Assembly (NCBI RefSeq): GCF_042242105.1
Contig: NC_092024.1
Coordinates: 1,881,001-1,945,000, forward strand
Length of the DNA: 64,000 bases
Reading direction: 5' to 3'
Origin: Pempheris klunzingeri
Lineage: Eukaryota; Chordata; Actinopteri; Acropomatiformes; Pempheridae
How positions within the stretch are numbered: position 1 is the first letter of the stretch; each line of letters begins with the position of its first letter. The position numbers and the translations under genes were made by a program. A model generated the notes under the pieces. The model was not told where the DNA came from, did no database searches, and saw nothing but the letters and a program-made list of their open reading frames with translations. Below are positions 25,003-36,029 of the stretch, piece by piece.

Positions 25003-25909
25003 GAATAAGGAGAAAGAGGCAGACCAAGTCTGATCCTGGGAGGACAAACTATTTCTGGTGTTCATTCATTCATGTCAACATAATCATATAAAATCATACA
25101 AGTATTCTTACTATCTTGCAAAGTAGTTTTTTTTAAATGTGTGCAAGACTGGGACGTATGCAAAAAAATGCCAAGGTTGAACCAAAGAGGCGTGACTCAT
25201 TCACTGCTCAGTATGTTTCTGTTTAATGCTGCCACGGTCGTCAGACACGAACCTCATGGTTTGGATGTTACACAAGCAAAACGGATAAGTGTTGCAGTCA
25301 AAGACAAATCTCCCGTATACACACACAACATCCAAGAGTTGTGAAACCTCAGTCGACTTCAGGTCAGTGGTGTGAGCTCTGGATGACAAGATGCAAAGTT
25401 GACGTAGTGTGTTCAGGAAAAATACAAACAGCCCCCATTTGGCTACATTCAGTAAATGTTTACAGTATTATGAAATATTCCCCTCAATGATATTTTGTAC
25501 CATAATTGTTCTTTTTCCACTTAAGCAACGGGTCAAATTAAAAAGATGTCATGGAAGTAAGTACACCCAAAGGAAATGTGGACAGTTCAGGGAAGTAAAG
25601 CTCCCAAAATACACATTTGTTGTATACATAAGTTGTCAACCATTCTAACAACATGGCTACACAGGCTGAGTGCAAAACGACACATTGAAAGATGTGCCAC
25701 CCTTGAATATATCCAACTTTCATTGAATCTCTGAAAACTTGTGCTTAGTTATGATCTAGCTATTATACAGCACACATAAATTAAACATGTTAATTTGAAA
25801 GCTAAAAAAGTTTATATATAAAGTGAATAACCACTAAAGCATATTGTCTCATACAATATAGAAAGCAGAGTGTATAAACAGTGGACATAAAAGACGCACA
25901 CAGAGTCCG
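25003..25909. other. convergent 3' UTR region of rh and tmem50a
   Basis: Only 907 bp separate the rh stop (plus strand) from the tmem50a stop (minus strand), so both 3' UTRs must lie here and may overlap. A plus-strand ATTAAA at 25780-25785 is one possible rh poly(A) signal. I see no clear AATAAA for tmem50a. The open frames here are short and look like nothing known. Confidence 0.55.
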
Positions 25910-28103
<2,194 letters not shown>

Positions 28104-28401
28104 TCACCAAACACCAAACACCAAAGCTCAACAACAAGCATGTGGACGTCCCCACGGTGTGTCTGTGAACACACCAAGTGTCTTCTCACTGTGACGCCAG
28201 ATTAAAAACAAGCCTGTGTCGTCGGGCTCTTTTGTTCGTCGCTTTAGCGCTAGCAAACATTTCCTTCAAGGCTTCTTCTTGCTACGAAGTCGGTAAAAGA
28301 AAAAAACCAGCATAACTCAAACGACAATAGCGCTATCACGGAGAAACGCGCGTATCGACGCTGTTACTATATTTTAATGTCATTTTCAAACGCATTCTTA
28401 C

Positions 28402-28465
28402 CTTTTATTTTCGGTTTTTGATGTGGACCCCCTAGATTAACCCGACTAAGCTTCCGAGTGAGAGC
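28402..28465 (-). other. tmem50a: tmem50a noncoding exon 1 (5' leader)
   Basis: A consensus donor (AAAAG followed by GTAAGAATG, minus strand) ends an exon at 28402. The coding exon opens at 27900 after a CTCTCTCAG acceptor with just four leader bases, so a separate upstream leader exon is required and this is the obvious candidate. It contains no ATG. The 5' boundary is approximate. Confidence 0.6.
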
Positions 28466-28472
28466 TCGGTCG

Positions 28473-28484
28473 TGCACATGCGCA
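28473..28484 (-). promoter_or_regulatory. NRF1-like promoter motif of tmem50a
   Basis: The sequence TGCACATGCGCA is one base from the palindromic NRF1 consensus and sits just upstream of the inferred noncoding exon 1. NRF1 sites are typical of broadly expressed, TATA-less genes, which fits tmem50a. Confidence 0.5.
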
Positions 28485-29053
28485 GTTCACCCGAACCCGT
28501 TTGATGAGGAACCTCTGAGACGCTGTTGATTTTGGTGCCTTCACGTGTTGTGGACAAAAGTGGGAATTTAATCAACGATACAAACTCACGAAGTAGCGTC
28601 ACACATAAAATACTTTATAATATGCAGGGATGTTAAAACATTATTCCATTTAGACATGACAAAGTTGTATAGATTAGCGAGTGGAAGTTGGTAGCTCCAC
28701 CTTATGACTAGTTCTCTTCCAAAAGTGATGAAATACAAAACAACATGCCACACACGTATTTTAATTAAGTTTTAAAAAAGTTTAATACCACGCGCAGTGT
28801 AAAGTACTGAATATATCTGCCACTTATTTAAAAAATACTCATCAAACTGTACAAAACCGACGTCGTGATTACTTTCTTCAGGAATTACTTCCAAAGAAAC
28901 TGCTTAAATTGCCTCACACAACGTCTTATTATTTCAGAAATAGTTCATGAAGGCAGCACCGTGGGTGAGCATTTATGGACATTTGAGTTTCACTTTTACT
29001 CATGAAGTCACTGTTTCATGTTTCAACACAAGCTGGACCCATCCAGAAAATAA

Positions 29054-29195
29054 TATGGGACTAATATAATAATAATAATAATAAGGGACTAATAACAATA
29101 ATAATAATAAGGGACTAATAACAATAATAATAATAATATGGGACTAATAACAATAATAATAATAATAAGGGACTAATATAATAATAATAAAAATA
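29054..29195. repeat. (AAT)n minisatellite
   Basis: Several copies of a unit made of GGGACTAATA followed by variable AAT runs, about 26 bp per unit. It abuts the left end of the dispersed element at 29196. Confidence 0.85.
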
Positions 29196-30121
29196 ATTAA
29201 AGCTGCAAGCAGCGGTGAAGGGCCCTCGCACCTTTGTGCATGTCGGGGTGTGCGGTGTCTTCGTCCTGTTTCCGGACACCGACTCTTCCATGCGGCTCAG
29301 ATTTATCATGTATTTTGGACAGTTCATCAAGGAGTTACATGTCACTTCCTGTGTCCCCTATGTGGCGCTAGAGAACAGCCACTAATTGCATCCTATATTT
29401 CAGCATATGAAGTGCTGACTACACCGAGAACATTTCATGCAAATCAAATGATGGTTGGCACAAACGTCTTACTTCCTGTTGTCACTAGGTGGCGCAATGA
29501 CTGTGATCACTAACTGGCATGTAGATGTCTTCAGGCCGGGAGTCTTATTATTAATCATGACAAGTTTGGAACAGATTGGATAATGTACACTGAAGATACA
29601 ACAATTTCCTGTTTCATGGTGAGACACTGAAGTTTGACAGCTCACCACGCCCACTGTTAAAGTTTTATAGAGACTTTTAATAAGTTTTCATCGTTAATGT
29701 CTTTTCTACCAGCTGACTAAGTTTGAAGTGGATCGTTTCAACCCCCTCAGACTAGTTCGTTCATTTATGGCCCCTGTAAATGACCAAAAAAGACTTCCTG
29801 TTGGGTTTAGGTCATCGCTCCAAGAGACTTTTTTGTACATCTTGAAGAAATACATGAACCCACCAAATTTTGTACATGTACATAAAACACAGTTCCGGGG
29901 CTTGAAATGAGGGGGCGCTATGGAGCCATTTTGCCACGCCCATTTGCAAGACCCACAAAATATGTAATTTTTCACCACGACTGATGCGTGTGCAAAGTTT
30001 CATGAGTTCTTGTGCATGTTTAGACCCTCAAACTTGCAATTTATTTCAGATGCATTTCCTTACATTTCAATAGCGTCCTCGCACCGCTTGGTGCTCGGGC
30101 CCTAATAATAATAATAATAAT
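29196..30121. mobile_element. dispersed repeat ending in (AAT)n, unclassified
   Basis: The left end 'agctgcaagcagcggtgaag' followed by 'ggccctcgca', and the right end 'accgcttggtgctcgggccc' followed by (TAA)n, are ends I recognise from an abundant repeat in percomorph genomes. The interior has no long open frame, so this is a non-autonomous copy of about 0.9 kb. I do not see terminal inverted repeats and cannot name the class. It lies between the tmem50a promoter and the mgst3 3' end. Confidence 0.6.
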
Positions 30122-30460
30122 ATAGGACTACATTTGCCACTGAACAACACATATCTAAGCAAAAATACAGAAAAACCATAAATACAGAGAGAAAACTTTA
30201 CACTTGGGCCATCTCAGAGGAAACACGTTTATCAGAACATTGTCTTAGATCTATTATAGTATGTGAAGAAGATGAGTAGGTCCACTTGAAGCCACTTGCT
30301 GTATGCTCTCATGGGAGATTTGTGCCTGACGACATCATGTGTGAGTCACATGGGGGCTTCCTGTCCGGTGCTTACCCTTTTATTATTCATGCCTTCAACT
30401 GTGAACAAAAGAACTACAGAGAACATATCTGCTCGGCTGTAGCATTCAGTCAGCATCTAC

Positions 30461-30466
30461 TTTATT
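30461..30466 (-). other. mgst3 poly(A) signal
   Basis: AATAAA on the minus strand, about 120 bp after the mgst3 stop codon. It implies a short 3' UTR. Confidence 0.7.
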
Positions 30467-30583
30467 GCCGATGATTACATGGAGTAGACTTTCACAACAA
30501 ATATTGGAATATAAAGATATCAGACATGTGGTTCATAAAAATATGTCTAGCATCTTGATTGTAAATGAGCAACAACAGTCATT

Positions 30584-32173
30584 TTAAAAGACTCCAAGCA
30601 ATTGCAAGGCTACAGATATGGACAGAATGATGACACCCAAGTACCCAATGTAGCCATAGGCACCATTCATCCTCTTGGCTGGATCTGGAAGAAATCATAA
30701 AACAGGGCAATGAATTACTCAAAGCAGAGTTATGTCAACTAAAACCCAAACAGTACAAAGAGTGCTTCATTAATTCACAAGTGAATGTCTGATTCTGAAA
30801 TTCTGATCACCTAATATTTAACATGTAATACACTAATTTTATGCTTTACTTATAGTCTATAACTACTTCACTTCAGTGACCAGTCCTCTATCTTCTGTTG
30901 ATTATTAAACTAAACTAGGTGATGGGGCAATAAAAAAAAAAAAAAAAAAGCAATCAAGCAGTCTCTGTATTGCCACATCTGTGACACCTGGACCACAGCC
31001 TTTACACGTCTAAAGCAACAGTAGTGTTTCGTAGAAAGTGAAATGAATTGTCGGGAGTTAAATCTTTTACAGAGTACCAGTCAAAAGTTTGGACGCACCT
31101 TTGCTGGTGACATTGTTGGTGATTTATTCAAAATTTAAGGCACACTTAACCAGCACGGCTACCAGAGCATTCTGCAGTATCATCTACTGGCAGTAATAAC
31201 TAACTGGCAGTGCAGTGGTGGTGGTAGATAAGGTGGATGAATTGTGACCTTAAGTCAGGGATCATTACAAAGCATAGCAGTCATCGTTACAAAATGATTA
31301 TACTGCTTTATTCTTTAAGGGCCTCTATACTCGTACTTTTAGATATAATAGTTCAATTCAGCCTTTATTCAACACTTCTAAATGAATAGTATTGGTGATC
31401 CATATTTTAAATGCATGTCAATGGATTATCTGAGAGATGTTGGTGCTCTTCCCCTCCATTAAGTGCTTCCACAGTACATAACCATAATGTGAGCCTTACC
31501 TCCTGTGTAGTAGCCCCAGGCATAGGAAAACTTGCTGGTCACCCAAATAGCCCCCAGCACAGATGCTGATAACTGAAATTACGAGCAAAGAAAAAAAAAA
31601 AGGGGGGGTTACGAACAGTTGGGGAAAACATGGGTGATACTGGAAATATGCTTCATCACTGTGACATGGTCTCTTGGACTTCACTCTGGTATATTATGGA
31701 CTATTTGTGCCAAAGATCATGAGGGTTGTTAACCCCTCCCAGCGACATTATGCGTGCTATCAGTTTTAGTAGCCCTGAATATCCTCTGTTGAGCCATATG
31801 GTGAAGGCACATACCGGGTAGACCAGGGCTGCAATGGTCTGGAAAACCAGCCACTGCGGGAACACCTCCAGCGTGTTCTGGTGAGCCCTCTGGATACAGT
31901 TGAACACCTGCTCCTTGTCACTGTACATAGTGGGGTACTGCAAAGTAAAGCGACCAATTAGACCGAGACACTAATTAAAAACGCTTCTAATCCACGCATG
32001 AGTGTCCAGTATTAACTTCTCCTGTGACTATTTCTTTGCTAATGTACCTTAACATCGTACTTCTTCCTGGCAGCCCCAACCTTTAATCCTAAATACGTCA
32101 GCATAATCCAGCTGTACAGGTAGGTAAAGATGACATATCCAAAGCTGGAAGGCAACACGGTGAGGAGGTCCAT
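30584..32173 (-). CDS. mgst3: microsomal glutathione S-transferase 3
   Basis: MGST3 is a MAPEG-family enzyme of the endoplasmic reticulum. It conjugates glutathione to lipophilic electrophiles, and family members reduce lipid hydroperoxides. Exons on the minus strand are 32048-32173, 31815-31937, 31500-31572 and 30584-30684, giving 423 bp and 140 residues. Diagnostic features are an N-terminal membrane segment (GYVIFTYLYSWIMLTYLGLK), AARKKYDVKYPTMYS, the MAPEG signature FNCIQRAHQNTLEVFPQWL (about residues 53-71), then FSYAWGYYTGDPAKR and a last hydrophobic helix. The protein ends LLGVF and lacks the Cys-containing tail I recall for human MGST3 (152 residues). I chose ATG 32173 because it opens right before the first helix; an upstream in-frame ATG at 32314 would add 47 residues through a tandem repeat. 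It is head to head with rsrp1. The paralogue letter is not decidable here. Confidence 0.93.
30932..30949. repeat. poly(A) tract in mgst3 intron 3
   Basis: Run of A residues within the last intron of mgst3. Confidence 0.85.
31073..31108. mobile_element. Tc1-like terminal repeat fragment in mgst3 intron 3
   Basis: The sequence 'agtaccagtcaaaagtttgg' followed by 'acgcacct' is the same Tc1-like end as in rh intron 2, here closer to consensus. I do not see the matching inverted end nearby, so this looks like a truncated copy. Confidence 0.6.
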
Positions 32174-32179
32174 CTCTGT

Positions 32180-32232
32180 GCCGTGCTGTGCCGTGCTGTG
32201 CTGTGCTGTGCTGTGCCGTGCTGTGCCGTGTA
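32180..32232. repeat. (TGTGC/CGTGC)n pentanucleotide repeat in mgst3 leader
   Basis: About ten tandem pentanucleotides, alternating between two variants, end seven bases upstream of the mgst3 start codon. They are probably transcribed as 5' UTR. Confidence 0.85.
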
Positions 32233-32340
32233 TGTATCTCAGGTTAGCAGAAGACAGCAACAGACTACTGGCGCGAGGCGCGACTTTATAAAGCAGCGAA
32301 GAGGCAGGAAACAAGTAAACAGAGTGGAGGTTACGTGAAA

Positions 32341-32350
32341 TATCGCGAGA
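32341..32350. promoter_or_regulatory. TATCGCGAGA motif in mgst3/rsrp1 promoter
   Basis: One base from TCTCGCGAGA, a motif enriched in bidirectional housekeeping promoters. It lies about 170 bp upstream of the mgst3 start codon, in the head-to-head region shared with rsrp1. Confidence 0.45.
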
Positions 32351-32663
32351 TTACATACCCGCCGAGGTTTGGGCATACATCCAATTTTATACAATATTCC
32401 AATGGCGCGTATTAATGTTTATTAATGTTTAATGCGGAAACAAATCCCCAGTTTAACCTCTATCAATGATAACACGAATAATAAGCATAGTTGTGAACAT
32501 TATCGTCCGCCCTCTCCTCATTTCACATCACCTAAAAACAGAATTCAGATTTTTTTCTTAATATTATCAAGCAGGAAACAGAATTGCATGAGTACTGTAC
32601 TGGGGAAGGTTATATGGGTTGGAAATATCATTCATGTGTATTATTTATTTTACTTTACTGTGC

Positions 32664-32689
32664 TACGTCATTGGGAGCGTCACGTGACG
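32664..32689 (+). promoter_or_regulatory. CRE, CCAAT and CACGTG palindrome of the rsrp1 promoter
   Basis: TACGTCA (32664-32670) is a cAMP-response-type half site, followed at once by an inverted CCAAT box (32670-32674) and the perfect 12-bp palindrome CGTCACGTGACG (32678-32689). The palindrome nests an E-box inside two ATF/CREB half sites. The cluster lies about 240 bp upstream of the rsrp1 exon 1 donor, where a promoter is expected. Confidence 0.55.
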
Positions 32690-32699
32690 TGGATACTTA

Positions 32700-32928
32700 T
32701 AGGCCGCTGTTCCACCAGCTGCCTCGTTGTTTCAGTGACGACAGCAGCGAGGCCAAGTCCGAGGAAGAGCCCCCAGCAGAGCTTTAACAAAGATTCACTC
32801 TACAGATTTAAAAAGTTGGACGTTTTTAAGTTCTTTTCTTCAGTTGTTGTGTTGCGCCACATTTTTGGAGGCGACAGCTTTTATATCGACGTTATCAGAC
32901 CAAAAGGTTTCAAGCTACTTTCCAGCCG
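32700..32928 (+). other. rsrp1: rsrp1 noncoding exon 1
   Basis: A donor (CCAGCCG followed by GTAAGAACT) ends an exon at 32928. The first coding exon opens after a CTCATTACAG acceptor at 33363, 21 bases before the ATG, so a leader exon must exist upstream. The 5' edge is an estimate from the promoter motifs just before it. Confidence 0.55.
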
Positions 32929-33384
32929 GTAAGAACTCGCGACAACGTTTCTCACCGTTAGCATAACTTGGTTTTTCGGTCCTGAATAACATGTAAACAA
33001 TTACTTTTAATCAGTTTTGTGAATATCTCGTCGTTGTTTATGTCTTTGTGGTGTCGATGTTAGATTAGTTTTTAATCATAATCGAAGGAATTGGCCGTTA
33101 AGTCTTGTGGAGTGATAAGCCTGTGGCTGAAGCTAGCCGTGCTATCTTCGGCCTTCCCCGCCGCCATTATGGAAATTTCCAGTAATGTTTTCAGTCCGCC
33201 ATTGCAGTTACGCAACGCTTTGCTCGCTAGGGGCAGTGCCGAGAACAGTAAGTGTTAGGTAACCGAAGCCAGAGCTTATATAAGGACCGCGGTTTTCCTA
33301 TGACTGTAAGTTAAGTTAATGTTCTGACGTGCTAATGCAGGTTTGTGTCTGGTCTCATTACAGCCTGCTACAGAACACACAGTC

Positions 33385-35824
33385 ATGTCTAAGGGAGAGG
33401 ACTTGCCCTCCGACATGGCCCACGCTCGACAGAGTGATGGCATCAATGTAGTCTTTGACCAGAACAGCCCTCCCTCGTCCCGGTCCCGAAGCAACAGCGG
33501 TGGCTCCAGGGGACGTGGGAGCAACAAGAGACGTTACAGGTCTTCATCATCGTCTTCATCCAGCAGCAGCAGGTCTTCATCTCACTCGAGGTCCCGCTCG
33601 CACCCTCGGTGCCACAGACGGTCCTCCCGCTGTGGCTGTCTCAGCCACCGCAGACATGGCCGTGGTCACTACCGCCGCTCCCCAGCGCGCCGCTCCAGGG
33701 CCCACTCCAGGTCTTACAGGAAGGCCGAGAGCCGACTTGGTAGCCATATTTCCCAATCCCCATCCAGAACCTACAGGAGCCGTTCAAGGTCCAGATCTTC
33801 AGGACGCTCTACCAGTTTGAGTTTGGATGGTAAGTCGGTTGGATGGAAACACTGAATATTGACTAGTGACTTTGAAGTTGGCAAAGATTTAGAATTATAC
33901 AAGTGATCCTAATTTTCTCCCCAAACATGTACGTGTTCCCCAGATAAGAGAGAACTCCTCAAAGCTGCACAGACCAGAGCCATGGAGGTCCTCGGAGTGG
34001 AGAAGGTGGAGCTTCCTGAGAGTGTGAAACCAAACCTGCCAGAGCAGCCAGAGTCCGGTTGGGTGTCGCTAGAGCCACAGAGAAGGGTGAGACAAGACCC
34101 TGAAAAGACTCTGTCGCAGGTGGGTGTCTGACTGCCGGCTTTGAGTAGAACACATCACACAGTGGAGATGGGGCTTTGTCACAGAAGTGTGCATTCCTGT
34201 CTTGGACTAGATGTAACTACAAGGCAAAGGGTTTATGATAAGATTAATTTTATTAGTCCCACAACTGGGAAATGTAATGTTTGCTGTCGCATTGTTAAGA
34301 AATATGTACAGCTATGGTAGAGAAAGTAGGAAAAATATAGTATTTAAGTGGGAAATATTACAAAGTACTTAACATTGTGAAGTTTTTCATACCACTTGTG
34401 CATAACAGTGCACTGACATAAATTGATTACTACCACATGGGTAATAGCTCCTACATGTCTTGCTGTAGAGCTAGAATTATCTATATTTTAAATCAAAGTT
34501 TGATCATAGCTGTCCCACCAGTTTATCAAAACTGCAGCATAGACATTCTAACAGTGTAAAGTCTCTAGTTGTCTGTAAAGCTTGAGGTCTGTGTTGTGTT
34601 GAATTTCCTGTCTTGTGTTAACCTTTGGACCCCTGAGGGAACACACATACTCTCTGTATTTATTCCTGTCTTCATAGATAACATGACAGTGGTCTCCTTC
34701 ACTCATCGGCACCTGGGATTAAAGGGCTGTCATGTGACTTGGGTGACGACAATATGTTTGCGTGCAAGGTTACCTGATATACGTTGAAATGTTAACAATG
34801 TTTCTCCACTAGAGGATTTTAAACAAGTTCAGATTACCTCACATTTAGACTTGCTGCACACAGTCCAGACACATGCTAACTACATATAGATGCACATCAT
34901 ACACAAGAATTTCAGATTGTGTTAATGACTCTTCATACAGATGGGCAGTGGAATTTTGACATCAAAAATGTATTTATGCTTGCAGTTGAAATGGTCGCTG
35001 TTATTTAGCAGAATTCTGCACTCGCTGATGGAGCGCAGGCGTGTGGACTGCGTTATAGTGACTATTCCTGTCAAGAGAGCTAAAAACAGATGAAGAACTC
35101 CTCTCCGTATGCCAAAGATAAGTTGGTACACGAGCTGTGTGCTGAGGGGCTGGGAAACCTGCATCACCATCATTCTGCCACTGTAGACAGAGAAGACCTC
35201 CTTTTTACTTTGATATTTTGTTTGTGTTTTCATTCTGTTTTTAAAGTCTGTCTCTGAAGCAATGATTTTAAAATGGTTGAGCTTAGGCTTTGACAGCAGT
35301 GTGGGGGGGGGGGAGGAATGTGCATGAGTTGTAGTCTGTTGAAGCTAAGGCTTAAATTATCTATGCAATAGAAGTGCATCTTAGAATAGTTGTAATGAAA
35401 GCTACAATCCATCTGTGTGAACTTCAAACTACCATAAGGCTAACTGGTCTGTGTTTCTCGTCTCTTTGAAACAGAGCAGTGAGATGGAGTCTGACGATGA
35501 GGCCAGTCCAAAGATGTCCCCAAAAAGGAGAATAATCACTTTCAGTATTAATGTGAGTGCTTGAACTGCAGTTTTTTCTTAAGTCTTTAGTCTAAAATAA
35601 AAAAACTCTGCGTATTGACGTGTTCTAACATCTTTGTTTCTTCTCTCCTGTTCTTGTCCTGTTAGAACTCTGTGGCCAAGCCAACATTGGCAGCCCCGTC
35701 CAGTGCTAAGGTAACTCCCAGAGTGGACAGCTATGAGAGCAGGAAGCCCTATGGCCACTGGGTTCCAGTCAAATCGGTCCGAACGTCCAAAACACGCAAA
35801 CACACACTCGCCACGTCACACTAG
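33385..35824 (+). CDS. rsrp1: arginine/serine-rich protein 1
   Basis: RSRP1 is a nuclear SR-like protein thought to belong to splicing speckles; its biochemical function is poorly known. Coding exons are 33385-33829, 33944-34119, 35475-35552 and 35666-35824, giving 858 bp and 285 residues. The start MSKGEDLPSDMAHARQSDGI is followed by a long Arg/Ser region (about residues 34-145) with an uninterrupted serine run. Then comes a predicted helical stretch (DKRELLKAAQTRAMEVLGVE), and the C-terminus carries the family motif IITFSINNSVAKP and SRKPYGHWVPV. Exon 3 has two usable donors, after 34086 and after 34119, that keep the same phase; I give the longer form. It shares a head-to-head promoter with mgst3 and runs tail to tail with syf2. 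Confidence 0.94.
34228..34360. mobile_element. degenerate dispersed repeat in rsrp1 intron 3
   Basis: The phrase 'ttttattagtcccacaactg' followed by 'ggaaatgt' resembles the end of a common fish retroelement family. It is degraded and its limits are uncertain. Confidence 0.35.
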
Positions 35825-35992
35825 TGGCAGAGTACATGGACACTGTAAATACTGTAATATATTGTACATATTCTATTCGTTCTATCGTTTCACGACCGCC
35901 ATTTTCTTTCAGATGTTTGAGTTAAGTGGAAAGAAGTGAAGAATTCATGCAGGTGGGATTATTTTTGCCCCTTTGTGCATTAGGCTGGATTC

Positions 35993-36012
35993 AATAAAGA
36001 TATTTGAATAAA
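35993..36012 (+). other. rsrp1 poly(A) signals (two)
   Basis: AATAAA occurs at 35993-35998 and again at 36007-36012, about 170 bp after the rsrp1 stop codon, giving a short 3' UTR. Confidence 0.8.
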
Positions 36013-36029
36013 AGGTGCTTCTGTTTGCT

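Noticed and set aside
32432-32932. 166-codon plus-strand frame over the rsrp1 promoter
   Set aside because: It covers promoter motifs and the noncoding first exon and resembles no protein. The rsrp1 start is fixed further downstream by homology.
33455-33820. 121-codon plus-strand frame within rsrp1 exon 2
   Set aside because: It is an alternate-frame shadow of the Arg/Ser-rich rsrp1 coding exon.
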